A stretch of DNA of 64,000 nucleotides, from the IMG/VR virus record IMGVR_UViG_3300036939_000021, positions 1-64,000 of that record. One strand, given 5' to 3'. The notes beneath the pieces were generated by a model, which worked only from the letters and a program-made list of their open reading frames with translations, ran no database searches and had not been told where the DNA came from. The position numbers and the translations under genes are program-made. The stretch is from a virus. Shown one piece after another: positions 53,251 through 62,774 of this stretch; the stretch's first letter is position 1, and each line of letters begins with the position of its first letter.

Positions 53251-54099
53251 ATGGCACTTGATCCAGAAGTATTAGCAGCTATTCAAGAAACTGTCAAGGA
53301 ATCTTTTACTGAGTTTAATTCTACTATAGAATCTAAATTTCGTGAATTAACAAGAAAACAAGACTCAATAAAAAAAGATTTTACAAATATTATTGATACA
53401 CAACTTAATGAACGCTTTGACAGTATTACTCCGAATCTAGCATTTATTGAAGATGTAAGAAAAGAGTATGAAGAGGAAATTAGACAAAATCAGTATAATC
53501 CTGAACCTGAAGTAGAAATTGAAGAAGGTAATAAAAATAACAAACGTTCTAAAGGTAAGCGAGATGTTGTGGAAGAAACCACACTTTTAGAACAAAAATT
53601 AAGAGCAGAGTTCGAGGCTAAATTGATCGAAGATCGTAAACGTGTTACAGAACTTGAAACACAACTTAAAGCCGATCAAGAAAAAACTAGAGAAGAACAA
53701 GAAAAAGCACGTCTTACCAGTTTACGTAATGATGCTCTAAACACTATTCGAGAAATGGGTTTAGTTTCTCCAGGTAAAGAGAATCGTTTGTTTACTCTTT
53801 TAGAGCAAGACGGCAGACTTGTAAAAACAGAAGAAGGTTTTAAGATTGCGGCTAAAGATAAATTTGGTGATGATGTTCAATTAGCTATTTCAGAGCAATT
53901 ACCTGAATTAATTAAAACATCATATGATGAATATTCAATACCTAGAGGTGGAACAGGTACGGGAGGAGTAAACACACCACGGAATAATAATGTACCCACT
54001 CAGGATTTCTCAGGATTGACCGCACAACAAATTTACGAACAAAAAAATTTGCTTGGTGCTGATTTGATTAAAACTCTTGAACAAAATTACTCTGTGTAA
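53251..54099 (+). CDS. capsid scaffold-like protein, 282 aa
   Basis: Very charged, coiled-coil sequence: residues 1-80 and about 95-160 are helical (TLLEQKLRAEFEAKL, ETQLKADQEKTREEQEKARL), followed by a smaller folded part and a Gly/Thr/Asn-rich linker. The position directly before the capsid gene, the coiled coil and the acidic middle are those of a scaffolding protein. No protease motif is visible. Confidence 0.7.
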   Translation: MALDPEVLAAIQETVKESFTEFNSTIESKFRELTRKQDSIKKDFTNIIDTQLNERFDSITPNLAFIEDVRKEYEEEIRQNQYNPEPEVEIEEGNKNNKRSKGKRDVVEETTLLEQKLRAEFEAKLIEDRKRVTELETQLKADQEKTREEQEKARLTSLRNDALNTIREMGLVSPGKENRLFTLLEQDGRLVKTEEGFKIAAKDKFGDDVQLAISEQLPELIKTSYDEYSIPRGGTGTGGVNTPRNNNVPTQDFSGLTAQQIYEQKNLLGADLIKTLEQNYSV

Positions 54100-54106
54100 T
54101 TTTTGT

Positions 54107-54121
54107 GGAACATTGTAATTA
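54107..54121 (+). promoter_or_regulatory. putative late promoter motif, variant
   Basis: GGAACATTGTAATTA, two changes from the 15-mer at 53211, 22 bases before the capsid ATG. Confidence 0.55.
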
Positions 54122-54142
54122 AAGGAATATTATTAAAAAATA

Positions 54143-55507
54143 ATGCCACCTACACAAACTCCTAATGCTGGTGCATTGCTTGAGACGGCTATTGCATCAG
54201 CAGCATTAACACAACTTAATCATGTTGCTATATATCCTCGTGTTGCGACTCGTGACTATGAACTGGGAGCATTTGCAAGAGGAAATGTAGTTAGGATTAG
54301 ACGCCCTAAGCGTAGACGTGCTGTAGATTTAGATCCTCGTACTGGTGGATTTAATTTTACAGAAGCAGAATTCTTTTCTGGGGAAGTAAAGCTAGAGCGT
54401 TTGTGGACTGACGGATTTTTGATGTATGGTCATGATTCACAGCAAACAATGGCTTTATATTTGGCTGAAACTGCTAGTCAAATTTCTGATGCTATCATTA
54501 CACCGAATGATGAGTATCTTTATACAAAATTTAGAGATTGGAGTCCCTTCGCTAGTGTTTTAAGCACGGGTGCTTATGCGCTTGGTGATACTCCACCATT
54601 TAATATTTCTTTTTGTATAAAAGATGATGGCACTCTTACAGAATTTAATAATGAAGGACTAAGAGGTGCTAGTGTTTTCTTAGATAAAGAAAATGCAGGT
54701 AATGATCGTTATGCTGTGATCTCTAGTTCTGCTAAAGGTGCTTTTCTTGGAGATAGTATAGCAATCGAAGGATCTAAAGTTGAAGCGGAAAAAGATCCAC
54801 TCTCTCAATTAATTATTGCTGGTATCAGACAAGGGCAATTTGTTGAGAGATATGGATTTAGACTTGCAGGATCTAATACCGTAGGTGGTCAAACAGGTAC
54901 ACCTGATTTAGATACAGTCGCAGGAATTCAGGGGACTTTACCTATTAGTGCTAGTGCTGCGAATACTCAGTTATCGTATGCTGATTTTAGTTCTACCTAT
55001 GGTGTAGGTTCTTTGATTGGTGCCGTAGATATTACTCTGACAGCCGGAACGGCTTTACCTCCAAGTATTGCAGTAGGTAAAATTGCTAGACTTGCACCAG
55101 GAACACCCAATAAGAGTAACGTATTTTATGGTGTTATTCTACGAGTAAATCTTACAACACCAACAGCACCTATTGTAACGATGGTTCCATATAAATGGAA
55201 TGGTCAAAAAATTCCTGCAACGGGAATTATTCCAGGTACTTACGTATTTAGCGTTCCTGACATTCCTAGCGTAAATACTGTAAACACTACTGAAGGTTTG
55301 TTGATGGCAAATCGTTTCTTACGTGAGCCACGTTTAGGAAGTGGAGCGGTTGCAGCAAGTATCCGTGACCCTCAGACTAATAATGTAATTCAAGTCTTTA
55401 CAGGGAATTATGACTTGGGTACTGTGAGCGAAAAGAATGCAGCTTATATGCTAACAGGTGCTAAAATTTCTGATTGTCGTAAGACTGGTTTGATTCTTTC
55501 ACTATAG
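54143..55507 (+). CDS. major capsid protein, 454 aa
   Basis: Start MPPTQTPNAGALLETAIASA, then AALTQLNHVAIYPRVA, FARGNVVRIRRPKRR and an E-loop-like segment (FFSGEVKLERLWTD). Length, position after the scaffold and the N-arm/beta layout fit a HK97-fold major capsid protein, possibly the P22-coat-like branch with an inserted domain (long Thr/Gly-rich region around 230-330). The sequence is conserved-looking throughout, with no truncation. Confidence 0.8.
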   Translation: MPPTQTPNAGALLETAIASAALTQLNHVAIYPRVATRDYELGAFARGNVVRIRRPKRRRAVDLDPRTGGFNFTEAEFFSGEVKLERLWTDGFLMYGHDSQQTMALYLAETASQISDAIITPNDEYLYTKFRDWSPFASVLSTGAYALGDTPPFNISFCIKDDGTLTEFNNEGLRGASVFLDKENAGNDRYAVISSSAKGAFLGDSIAIEGSKVEAEKDPLSQLIIAGIRQGQFVERYGFRLAGSNTVGGQTGTPDLDTVAGIQGTLPISASAANTQLSYADFSSTYGVGSLIGAVDITLTAGTALPPSIAVGKIARLAPGTPNKSNVFYGVILRVNLTTPTAPIVTMVPYKWNGQKIPATGIIPGTYVFSVPDIPSVNTVNTTEGLLMANRFLREPRLGSGAVAASIRDPQTNNVIQVFTGNYDLGTVSEKNAAYMLTGAKISDCRKTGLILSL

Positions 55508-55523
55508 GATTTTAATAATAAAA

Positions 55524-56099
55524 ATGCCTGAATACGAATATACTTTGATGTATGAACCCCGTAATGGGACACCTGTTTCGGTTCCATCTGCTGAGGTTCA
55601 AGCAAGGCTTAATGAAGGTTTTAGAACAGCTAAACCTGATGAAGATACGGTTTTAAAACCTGGTACAGGAATAGCAAGAGTAGATATTTCTCCTAGTGCA
55701 ACTATTGCAGCTAGAGAAATGGTGCCTATTGAAATTAATGCAGCAACTCTTAAAGATTTACAAGTGCGTTTAGGTCTTTCTACTGCTTATGCAAAATTAG
55801 TAAAAGAAAAAAGACCTTACACCGATTTAGAGGATTTAATTGCAAAAGTCCCAGAGATTAACAACTGGGCTAATCTTGAACATATTATTAGCTTTAAGGA
55901 ACAAGAGCAACCTAAAGAGCTTGAGCAAGAAAAGGCAGTAATCCCACAGATTACTCAAAATCAAGATTTAAGTCCTACAGGTACAGATAAAGCAACGCCT
56001 GTTGAAGGTGAACTGAAAGTACTTTCAACAAAAGAAAAACTTGAGACAGATACTCAACAAAAGCTAGAAGCTAAACCAGAAGAAAAATCGAAGAAATAA
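55524..56099 (+). CDS. helix-hairpin-helix virion protein, 191 aa
   Basis: Residues about 70-115 contain a helix-hairpin-helix unit (INAATLKDLQVRLGLSTAYA, KEKRPYTDLEDLIAKVPEIN) of the ComEA type, normally non-specific DNA binding. The N-terminal phrase VSVPSAEVQARLNEGFR also occurs in the Ig-like protein at 59151 (VDVPEGAVEQALNEGF). The rest is Glu/Lys/Gln-rich and disordered. Likely a minor capsid or DNA-contacting head protein. Confidence 0.6.
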   Translation: MPEYEYTLMYEPRNGTPVSVPSAEVQARLNEGFRTAKPDEDTVLKPGTGIARVDISPSATIAAREMVPIEINAATLKDLQVRLGLSTAYAKLVKEKRPYTDLEDLIAKVPEINNWANLEHIISFKEQEQPKELEQEKAVIPQITQNQDLSPTGTDKATPVEGELKVLSTKEKLETDTQQKLEAKPEEKSKK

Positions 56100-56104
56100 G
56101 TATT

Positions 56105-56476
56105 ATGGCATTGTCTGAGCGTTCAGTATCTCTATTACATGAAATATATGAGATTACGACAATGCCTAACACGGTTTTTGCCGGAGGTGAAGGTACATCT
56201 CGTTTAGTACCAGATTTATTTAATGCTGGTTTGAGTGTTAGAGAACAACTTGAAAAAGCAATAGAGCAAATAAATCAGAATCCTTCTGTTATTACTAGAA
56301 TTGAAGAAATTCTAGCAGAATGGGAAGAGTTATCTATTGACCCTAGTAAAATAGAACAAGAGGGTTATTTTTTAAAACCCGAAAAAAATATAAAAGCAAT
56401 AAGAAAAAGACTCTACACATACACTGGAATAATATTTTCTGGTGATATTTCTTTTAATAGAATACCGTTAGGTTAA
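56105..56476 (+). CDS. putative head completion protein, 123 aa
   Basis: MALSERSVSLLHEIYEITTM start; a helical middle with NQNPSVITRIEEILAEWEEL and a strand-rich end. Small size and position after the capsid suit a head-completion or connector protein, but no family signature is visible. Confidence 0.5.
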   Translation: MALSERSVSLLHEIYEITTMPNTVFAGGEGTSRLVPDLFNAGLSVREQLEKAIEQINQNPSVITRIEEILAEWEELSIDPSKIEQEGYFLKPEKNIKAIRKRLYTYTGIIFSGDISFNRIPLG

Positions 56477-56488
56477 AGGAAGATATTA

Positions 56489-59146
56489 ATGCCTTTACCT
56501 ACAACAGCTAAAAAAGGTACTACATTTAACTTTGAAATAGTGGCAGTGTTAGATAAAGATTATCCTAACGCTATTTTAGTTTATTATGGTGAAGCTACAG
56601 AATATAATCATAAAAAACGTGAAACATTTACTTTAGGTTCTGTACCTAATCAAGGTATTACATTAAAATCAAAAGTTCAATCTTTAGGGCAATATACTTA
56701 TATCTGGAAAGTTGAAATAGTTGATAGCATTACTTCTAATTTAACAAAAACAGAATTTCAAACTTACTGTAAAATATTTTTAGATCAATATCGTTCTATT
56801 GAGATTGAGCGACAAATTTTAACATTAGAAGATAGTAAACCTTATATCAATCCTTTTATTATTTTTGATGTCGTTGTTCCTGATGTTCCTATTAATCAAA
56901 ATCCTTTAATTTCTATTACATCGCCTATATCCGGTGTTTCAATTGTTGCAGGAACATTAATAACAATTACAGCACAAGCATCTGATTCAGATGGGACAGT
57001 AGCCAGTGTTAGTTTTTATGCTAATAATATTTTAATAGGAACCGATACAACATCACCCTATTTTATACCTTGGACACCTACACAAGGAAATTATAATTTA
57101 ACTGCTAGAGCAACAGACGATAAAGGTGCTATAACAACTTCTGCTATTATTCCGGTTGTTGTTTCTGCTTCTTCTACTCCGACACCTACAGAGCCTATTT
57201 TAAGAAGTGAAGCAAATTTATTAGGAATAAATATTCCTGCAATGGGGGATTATTTTGCACCATATTTTAGAGATGCTGCAAGACAGTCACGACCCTATGA
57301 GGCAATAGGGGGAGGAGTTATAGCAAAAAATGCTAATGGTTATCCGACTGTTGCAAACTTTCAAGTTTATATATGGGCAGGAGGATATAAAAGACATGGA
57401 ACATATTTTATAGAAATATTACATTCAGATTCTTATTCTGGTGAAGGTATTTTAGATAGATTAGGTGGAGAGTTATCTAATATTATTTACGATATAAATA
57501 TTAATAAAACTACAGCAACTTGGATACATACAAATCCTGATGAATCTGTAGGAATGTTAATATTTCAAGGATTTACTGGAGGGATAACACATTTAAAAGT
57601 TTTGCGTCCTTCAAGTTCGGGTAGTAATATACCTTACGATGAATCTAAGATTTTTATGGATTCTATCGTAGATATTATGGGTAAGTTTGATGGAGCAAGA
57701 TTTTTAGATACAACGGGCGTAAATAGTTCTAGTATTCGTACTTGGAATCAAAGAACTTTAATTACCGATTATTCGCAAGCTAGAGATCAAGGAGAACCTG
57801 AATCAGGTTTTGGATTTGCTGGACGTGGATTAGCTTGGGAATACGTTGCAGATTTAGCCAATGAAGTAAAAGCAAAATATCCAAGTTTTAAAGCAATATG
57901 GATAAATATTCCGGTACTTGCTGATAATGATTATGTACTACAGTTATTTACTTTATTAAAAACTAGATTAAACACCGGAATAATAGTACATTGCGAATTT
58001 GGTAATGAAAACTGGAATTATACAAGACCTTTTTTACACGCTGAATATAATAAAAATGAAGCAGTTTTAGATGCACAGAAACCAGGTAGTTTATTAGTTT
58101 TTGATGGAAATACTGGTGAGTACACATTATCTTGGAGAAGGCAAGCTTTAAGAACTATTGAATTTTATTCTATTGCTCAAACAGTATGGGGAGCTGATGT
58201 AGATAATAAAATTCAATTTCAACTTCAATGGCAACAAAGAAATGGGCAAAACACTGCTGGTGTGATGCTCTCTTTTGTTGATAAAGCTTTGAATGCTCTT
58301 GATATTATTGGAAAATTTGGTTTAGGTGGAAGTTGGTATTATAACCCTATTCATAACGATCCAAATTTAACTATAGATAATATTTGGAATTCAGGTACTA
58401 TGAATTCTGAAACATGGGCAAATGAATGGTTACAGACTGATGTAGATTGGGTTACCGCATATTCTAAACCTAATGGTTTTTTACAATGGAATGGGTATGA
58501 GGGTGGTACAAGTTTTGATAAAGTATTTGAAAGTTTAGAGACGACTAAAGAAGTTGCAGATAAAAATAATGCAATAATGAAACTTGCAAATTATGATTCC
58601 AGAATGACAACTAATCATGTAGAACATATAGATATGGGTTCAAAACATGGTCGTAACTGGAATTATTGTTATAAGTTAGGGGGTGCAAGAGAAAATCAAT
58701 ATGAATGGGCATATTTATATAATCACGATGACTTTAATACACCTAAAATCAATGCAATAGATATTCTTAGATCTAGAAACAGGGCTGCTTTAACATATGG
58801 TAGAATTGTACCTTTTATTATTAATGCTGGATTGTATTCTATCAACGACAAAGGATATGGTGATAGAATTGATGGTGATTATAAATTAGATGGTGAGGAA
58901 ACTGTTAGTTATACGTTTAGGGTAGTAACAGCAGGAAACTATACATTCAGTTTTGTTTCTAATGATACTAATAGTTATAAGATTTTATTTGGTACAACAG
59001 TTTTAAATAATAATATTAATGCATTAGCAAATCAGAGTATAGAACCTATTATTATTAATTGTCCAAATAGTGGATTATATGCAATTAGAATAAAAAATTT
59101 ATCAACAGGTCAAGCATATTTAAAAGAAATTTCTATACAGGTTTAA
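56489..59146 (+). CDS. tail fibre with Ig-like domain and a glycosidase-like barrel, 885 aa
   Basis: Domains in order: an unknown beta-rich N-terminus (1-150), one bacterial Ig-like domain (about 155-235, TITAQASDSDGTVASVSFYA), a large alpha/beta region (about 250-740) and a C-terminal beta domain like a carbohydrate-binding module. The middle region has HCEFGNENWN with Glu507 and LQWNGYEGG with Glu671, the acid/base plus nucleophile spacing expected of clan A glycoside hydrolases. It may degrade surface polysaccharide during adsorption. The assignment is from pattern only. Confidence 0.65.
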   Translation: MPLPTTAKKGTTFNFEIVAVLDKDYPNAILVYYGEATEYNHKKRETFTLGSVPNQGITLKSKVQSLGQYTYIWKVEIVDSITSNLTKTEFQTYCKIFLDQYRSIEIERQILTLEDSKPYINPFIIFDVVVPDVPINQNPLISITSPISGVSIVAGTLITITAQASDSDGTVASVSFYANNILIGTDTTSPYFIPWTPTQGNYNLTARATDDKGAITTSAIIPVVVSASSTPTPTEPILRSEANLLGINIPAMGDYFAPYFRDAARQSRPYEAIGGGVIAKNANGYPTVANFQVYIWAGGYKRHGTYFIEILHSDSYSGEGILDRLGGELSNIIYDININKTTATWIHTNPDESVGMLIFQGFTGGITHLKVLRPSSSGSNIPYDESKIFMDSIVDIMGKFDGARFLDTTGVNSSSIRTWNQRTLITDYSQARDQGEPESGFGFAGRGLAWEYVADLANEVKAKYPSFKAIWINIPVLADNDYVLQLFTLLKTRLNTGIIVHCEFGNENWNYTRPFLHAEYNKNEAVLDAQKPGSLLVFDGNTGEYTLSWRRQALRTIEFYSIAQTVWGADVDNKIQFQLQWQQRNGQNTAGVMLSFVDKALNALDIIGKFGLGGSWYYNPIHNDPNLTIDNIWNSGTMNSETWANEWLQTDVDWVTAYSKPNGFLQWNGYEGGTSFDKVFESLETTKEVADKNNAIMKLANYDSRMTTNHVEHIDMGSKHGRNWNYCYKLGGARENQYEWAYLYNHDDFNTPKINAIDILRSRNRAALTYGRIVPFIINAGLYSINDKGYGDRIDGDYKLDGEETVSYTFRVVTAGNYTFSFVSNDTNSYKILFGTTVLNNNINALANQSIEPIIINCPNSGLYAIRIKNLSTGQAYLKEISIQV

Positions 59147-59150
59147 ATTA

Positions 59151-60848
59151 ATGGTTATTCTATACAATAAACAAGGTATTTCGGTTGATGTTCCTGAAGG
59201 AGCGGTTGAACAGGCTTTAAATGAAGGTTTTACTAGAGATTTTCCTACTTTAGCTGTTTTAATAAAAAACTATAATCCTAATGTTAATCAGGATGAAATA
59301 CCTGTAGATATACAAGGAACGTTAAAACAAGTAGAATTTATTTTACAAAATCGTTCGGATACTGTTATTAATGTTCGTTATGGCGATACAGGTAGTGAAA
59401 CTAATATACCTGGAGGTGTACCTGCTAATGGTAAATTAAGATTTACTGCTTTTTCTGGTACAACACAAGTAAGTAGTTTACCTACGGTCTTAGTAACTTC
59501 TTCTGATTCTGATAATTTTGTAGAGTTAGAAAAATTTATTATATTTACAGCTACGCAACAAAAAAGTGGAACTATAACAAAAGTTGAGTTTTATTCTGGT
59601 GCAAGATTATTAGGTACTGTAGTATCAGCACCTTATACACTACAGCATACTTTTACAGCTACAGGAAAATATAAAATATACGCACGTTGTTATAGTGGTA
59701 CTGATTATACAACGAGTAATTTTTTAGATGTTTTTGCCATACCTAATAGAAGACAAGATCGAAATTTTACTCCTACCGTAACGCTAACAGCACCAAACAC
59801 CGGAATAATAAATCAAGCTGTTTTATTACAAGCGATTGCTACAGATTTAGATGGTACGGTTAATAAAGTTGAATTTTATTCTAATGATTTAAAAATAGGC
59901 GAAGATATAACAACACCATATTCTTTAAGTTATACTTTTGTTACTGGTGGAACTTATGTAGTAAAAGCAAGAGTTTATGATAATTTAGGTGCAACATCAG
60001 AATCTAATATTATACAGATTGTTATTTCAGCACCTTCTGTTCCTATTCCTACAATTTCTGTAACAGCACCAAGTACAGCTAATACAAATACCGCTCTTAC
60101 TTTAAATGCTACTGCAAGTATTACAGGAGATACGATAGCAGGTGTTCAATTTTTAGTAAATGGTATTAATCAAGGTAGTGCTGATACAACATCACCTTAT
60201 TCCATAAGTTGGACTCCTACCACACCGGGAAATTATACAATTACTGCTATTGCAACCGGAGTTTTAGGAGGTAGTGCTACAAGTGCAGGAGTAACGGTAA
60301 CGGTAACAACCCCAGCTGTACCAACTCCTACAATATCTATTGCTAATACAACACCAAAAGCAGGATTAATAAATGAAGTTTTTATAATAACCGCAACAGC
60401 AGCTTTAACAGGAGATACATTAACTTCTGTTCAATTTAGAGTTGATGGATCGAATATAGGAAGTCCGGATACAGTAGCACCTTATAGTTTAAGTCATACT
60501 TTTACAACAAAAGGTATTAAGCAATTATCAGCTATTGCTTTAGGTTCTCAAGGTGGAACAGCAACATCAGCTAACTACTCTATACAAATATTTGACTCAA
60601 AGGTCGTTGGTGGAGGTGCTGGTGCTGGTGGTGCTTCCTTAGGTGCTGATCCTGCCGATTTTATGTTATTTGACACTAATTTAGCTGGGGGCAATGCTTC
60701 AACTATGGCGATATTCGTAGGAGCAACACAAGTGGGGGCATTTAATTATGATGATACAAGTTATGCAGGTAAACCTTTTGCTTATTTTCATAATGCAACT
60801 AGCACTATGTACACAGGAACTATTCAACCTACTGTTAACTTTTCCTAA
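59151..60848 (+). CDS. tail fibre protein with four Ig-like repeats, 565 aa
   Basis: After a short N-terminus (VDVPEGAVEQALNEGF) come four Ig-like repeats, each about 85-90 residues, with the shared phrases KVEFYSxxxxxG, APYTL/TPYSL and GxYxxxARxY (for example TVNKVEFYSNDLKIGEDIT and DTIAGVQFLVNGINQGSADT). The end is Gly/Ala-rich and then an aromatic beta segment. Such repeats bind weakly to cell surfaces and are common in phage tail proteins. Touches the next gene (stop and start overlap). Confidence 0.75.
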   Translation: MVILYNKQGISVDVPEGAVEQALNEGFTRDFPTLAVLIKNYNPNVNQDEIPVDIQGTLKQVEFILQNRSDTVINVRYGDTGSETNIPGGVPANGKLRFTAFSGTTQVSSLPTVLVTSSDSDNFVELEKFIIFTATQQKSGTITKVEFYSGARLLGTVVSAPYTLQHTFTATGKYKIYARCYSGTDYTTSNFLDVFAIPNRRQDRNFTPTVTLTAPNTGIINQAVLLQAIATDLDGTVNKVEFYSNDLKIGEDITTPYSLSYTFVTGGTYVVKARVYDNLGATSESNIIQIVISAPSVPIPTISVTAPSTANTNTALTLNATASITGDTIAGVQFLVNGINQGSADTTSPYSISWTPTTPGNYTITAIATGVLGGSATSAGVTVTVTTPAVPTPTISIANTTPKAGLINEVFIITATAALTGDTLTSVQFRVDGSNIGSPDTVAPYSLSHTFTTKGIKQLSAIALGSQGGTATSANYSIQIFDSKVVGGGAGAGGASLGADPADFMLFDTNLAGGNASTMAIFVGATQVGAFNYDDTSYAGKPFAYFHNATSTMYTGTIQPTVNFS

Positions 60849-61171
60849 TGGCAACTCTTACGGCTAACGCTCAAAGACTAGGAACTAATTATAAAAACGC
60901 TGCTTTTGTTTCTACTGGTAGTGTTTTTGCTGTAGGAACTACTACAGTTTTTATCAGAGAAGCTAACGGTACTTTAAGAAGTTGGCAAAATGGCAGAGCA
61001 TCTTTTTTGAATACCTTGCCTGGAACTAATAAAGATGAAATTCCAGCCTACACAGCTTTTCAAGTACTGCCAAGTCAGGAAATAATAACAGATGATAGTT
61101 TATTATCATTTGGAACCACCATTGCTACGGGTGGCGGCACGACTGTAAATGCTAACGGATTTATTCTCTAA
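60848..61171 (+). CDS. small virion protein, 107 aa
   Basis: Thr/Gly/Asn-rich beta protein (TANAQRLGTNYKNAAFVSTG, TTVFIREANGTLRSWQNGRA) with no recognised domain. It overlaps the stop of the fibre gene by one base and is followed by another tail gene after 2 bases. Probably a fibre accessory or chaperone. Confidence 0.6.
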   Translation: MATLTANAQRLGTNYKNAAFVSTGSVFAVGTTTVFIREANGTLRSWQNGRASFLNTLPGTNKDEIPAYTAFQVLPSQEIITDDSLLSFGTTIATGGGTTVNANGFIL

Positions 61172-61173
61172 TC

Positions 61174-61902
61174 ATGACTCAAAATACTAGACCAGTTGAC
61201 GTTTCAGCAAATGGCAGCACTTCACAGGTTAATCTAATCGTAGATAGAAACGCATCAGGACACGAGGCAATGGGACGAGCGTTAGTTCACAACGAAAACC
61301 TGGTCAGTGCCGCAAATCCTTTGCCTATCACCAATGCAAGCTTGCCTAGTACATTAGGTGCTAAAATAGCTGCTCAAAGTTTTGCGGTAACTCTTTCTAC
61401 TGACGGTGCGTTTGCTACTGCTTTCGGTGCTGCGACTGACGCTGCGTCTGCAACAGATACGGGAAACACTGGATTTATATCGCTTTTTAAACGTTTGTTT
61501 TCCAAGCTCCCAGCTGCTTTGGTAAACAATAGATTTGCTGTAGATTCAGTTGTCCGTACTGCTGTAACAAATCCATTGCAATATGCCGCCATAGGTACTA
61601 GTGCAGGCGCAAATATTAAAAATACAACAGGCTCACTTTATTCGTTGTCTTGTTTGAATTCAAATGCAAGCACTCGCTATGTTCAGCTTTTTAATAAGAA
61701 TACTGCTCCAGTGGCTAGTGATATACCGTTAGAAAGTTTTGCTGTCTACGGAAATGATGGTCAATTAGTGCTAGGTCAAGACTATTTTACGTTGAATGGT
61801 ATTGATTTTTCTACTGGTATTAGTTGGGGAATATCAACTACGCGTAACTTATATACAGCAGCTACAGCAGCAGATACTATTTTTACAGCGAGGTATTTAT
61901 GA
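61174..61902 (+). CDS. tail protein, 242 aa
   Basis: Pattern ENLVSAANPLPITNASLPST followed by ALVNNRFAVDSVVRTAVTNP is recalled from many phage tail-region proteins of unknown function. Thr/Ala/Ser-rich, low charge. Base composition rises towards higher G+C from here. Its stop overlaps the next start (ATGA). Confidence 0.6.
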   Translation: MTQNTRPVDVSANGSTSQVNLIVDRNASGHEAMGRALVHNENLVSAANPLPITNASLPSTLGAKIAAQSFAVTLSTDGAFATAFGAATDAASATDTGNTGFISLFKRLFSKLPAALVNNRFAVDSVVRTAVTNPLQYAAIGTSAGANIKNTTGSLYSLSCLNSNASTRYVQLFNKNTAPVASDIPLESFAVYGNDGQLVLGQDYFTLNGIDFSTGISWGISTTRNLYTAATAADTIFTARYL

Positions 61903-62768
61903 GCGGTTCTTTCCCTCCTCCATCTCTTGATCCTGTTGCTTTAACTTACGCGGCTCCTGGAACTTTTACTCTGACGATTCCTGCAAATGCAAAGTTGTTG
62001 CGCTTGATTGCAATAGCTTCCGGTAGTGGCGGTGCTAGCGGTCGTAGAGGTGCAGCGGGTACAGCCAGATTCGGTGGTGGTTCCGGTGCTTCTGGAAACA
62101 CTTCTGACGTAACCTATTCAGTCTCCTCTTTGGAATCCAGGATTCTCACAATTACTGTTCCTGCTGGTGGTGTTGGAGGAGCTGCTGTAACAACAGATGA
62201 TACTAATGGTGCTAATAGCGTAGCTGGAAGTTCTGCTTTTGTGACTATACCTGAACGAACTCTAATAGCCGCCAGTGGTAACGGGTTAGCGTCTGGTGGT
62301 ACTAACGCCGCTGGTGCGGGTGCGAGTATGTTCGCAGCCACTCAGCCCGGTACATTTTCAGGAGTGGCAGGAGTTTCAGCAATTGTCAATGGTACATCTA
62401 CGACAGGGCTATCTAATGCAAACGGCGCTGCTTCTGGTGGTGCCGGGGGGGGGATCGATGCAAGTAATGTCGTCAGAGCTGGAGGAAACGGAGGACTAGG
62501 TGGAAGAACTAATGCTCGGTCGTTAGCCGATGCTGGCAGTGGTGGTGCGATAGATACACCTGGAACTTCAGCAGGTGTACGACAGCCCGGAAATCTCGGA
62601 GGTTCTGGTGGTGGTGGCGGTGGGGCAAGTATCACTGCTGCTGGCGGCAATGGCGGTGACGGAATACTAGGTGGTGGCGGTGGCGGTGGCGGTGCCTCTG
62701 CTAACGGATTCAATTCTGGTGCTGGCGGTAAGGGTGGAGACGGAGCTGTGTATATTTACTACTGGTAA
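61899..62768 (+). CDS. glycine-rich tail fibre protein, 289 aa
   Basis: A beta N-terminus (PVALTYAAPGTFTLTIPANA) precedes a Gly/Ala/Ser-rich body with many GGxGG units (GGGGGGGASITAAGGN-like, GGGGGGGASANGFNSG). Glycine-rich tails of this type (polyglycine-II or collagen-like fibres) occur at phage tail tips and contact receptors. Clearly more G+C-rich than the early region. Confidence 0.7.
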   Translation: MSGSFPPPSLDPVALTYAAPGTFTLTIPANAKLLRLIAIASGSGGASGRRGAAGTARFGGGSGASGNTSDVTYSVSSLESRILTITVPAGGVGGAAVTTDDTNGANSVAGSSAFVTIPERTLIAASGNGLASGGTNAAGAGASMFAATQPGTFSGVAGVSAIVNGTSTTGLSNANGAASGGAGGGIDASNVVRAGGNGGLGGRTNARSLADAGSGGAIDTPGTSAGVRQPGNLGGSGGGGGGASITAAGGNGGDGILGGGGGGGGASANGFNSGAGGKGGDGAVYIYYW

Positions 62769-62774
62769 CAAATT

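Noticed and set aside
62342-62713. Proline-rich reverse ORF opposite the glycine-rich fibre gene
   Set aside because: It is the mirror of GGX repeats on the opposite strand and has no independent coding support.
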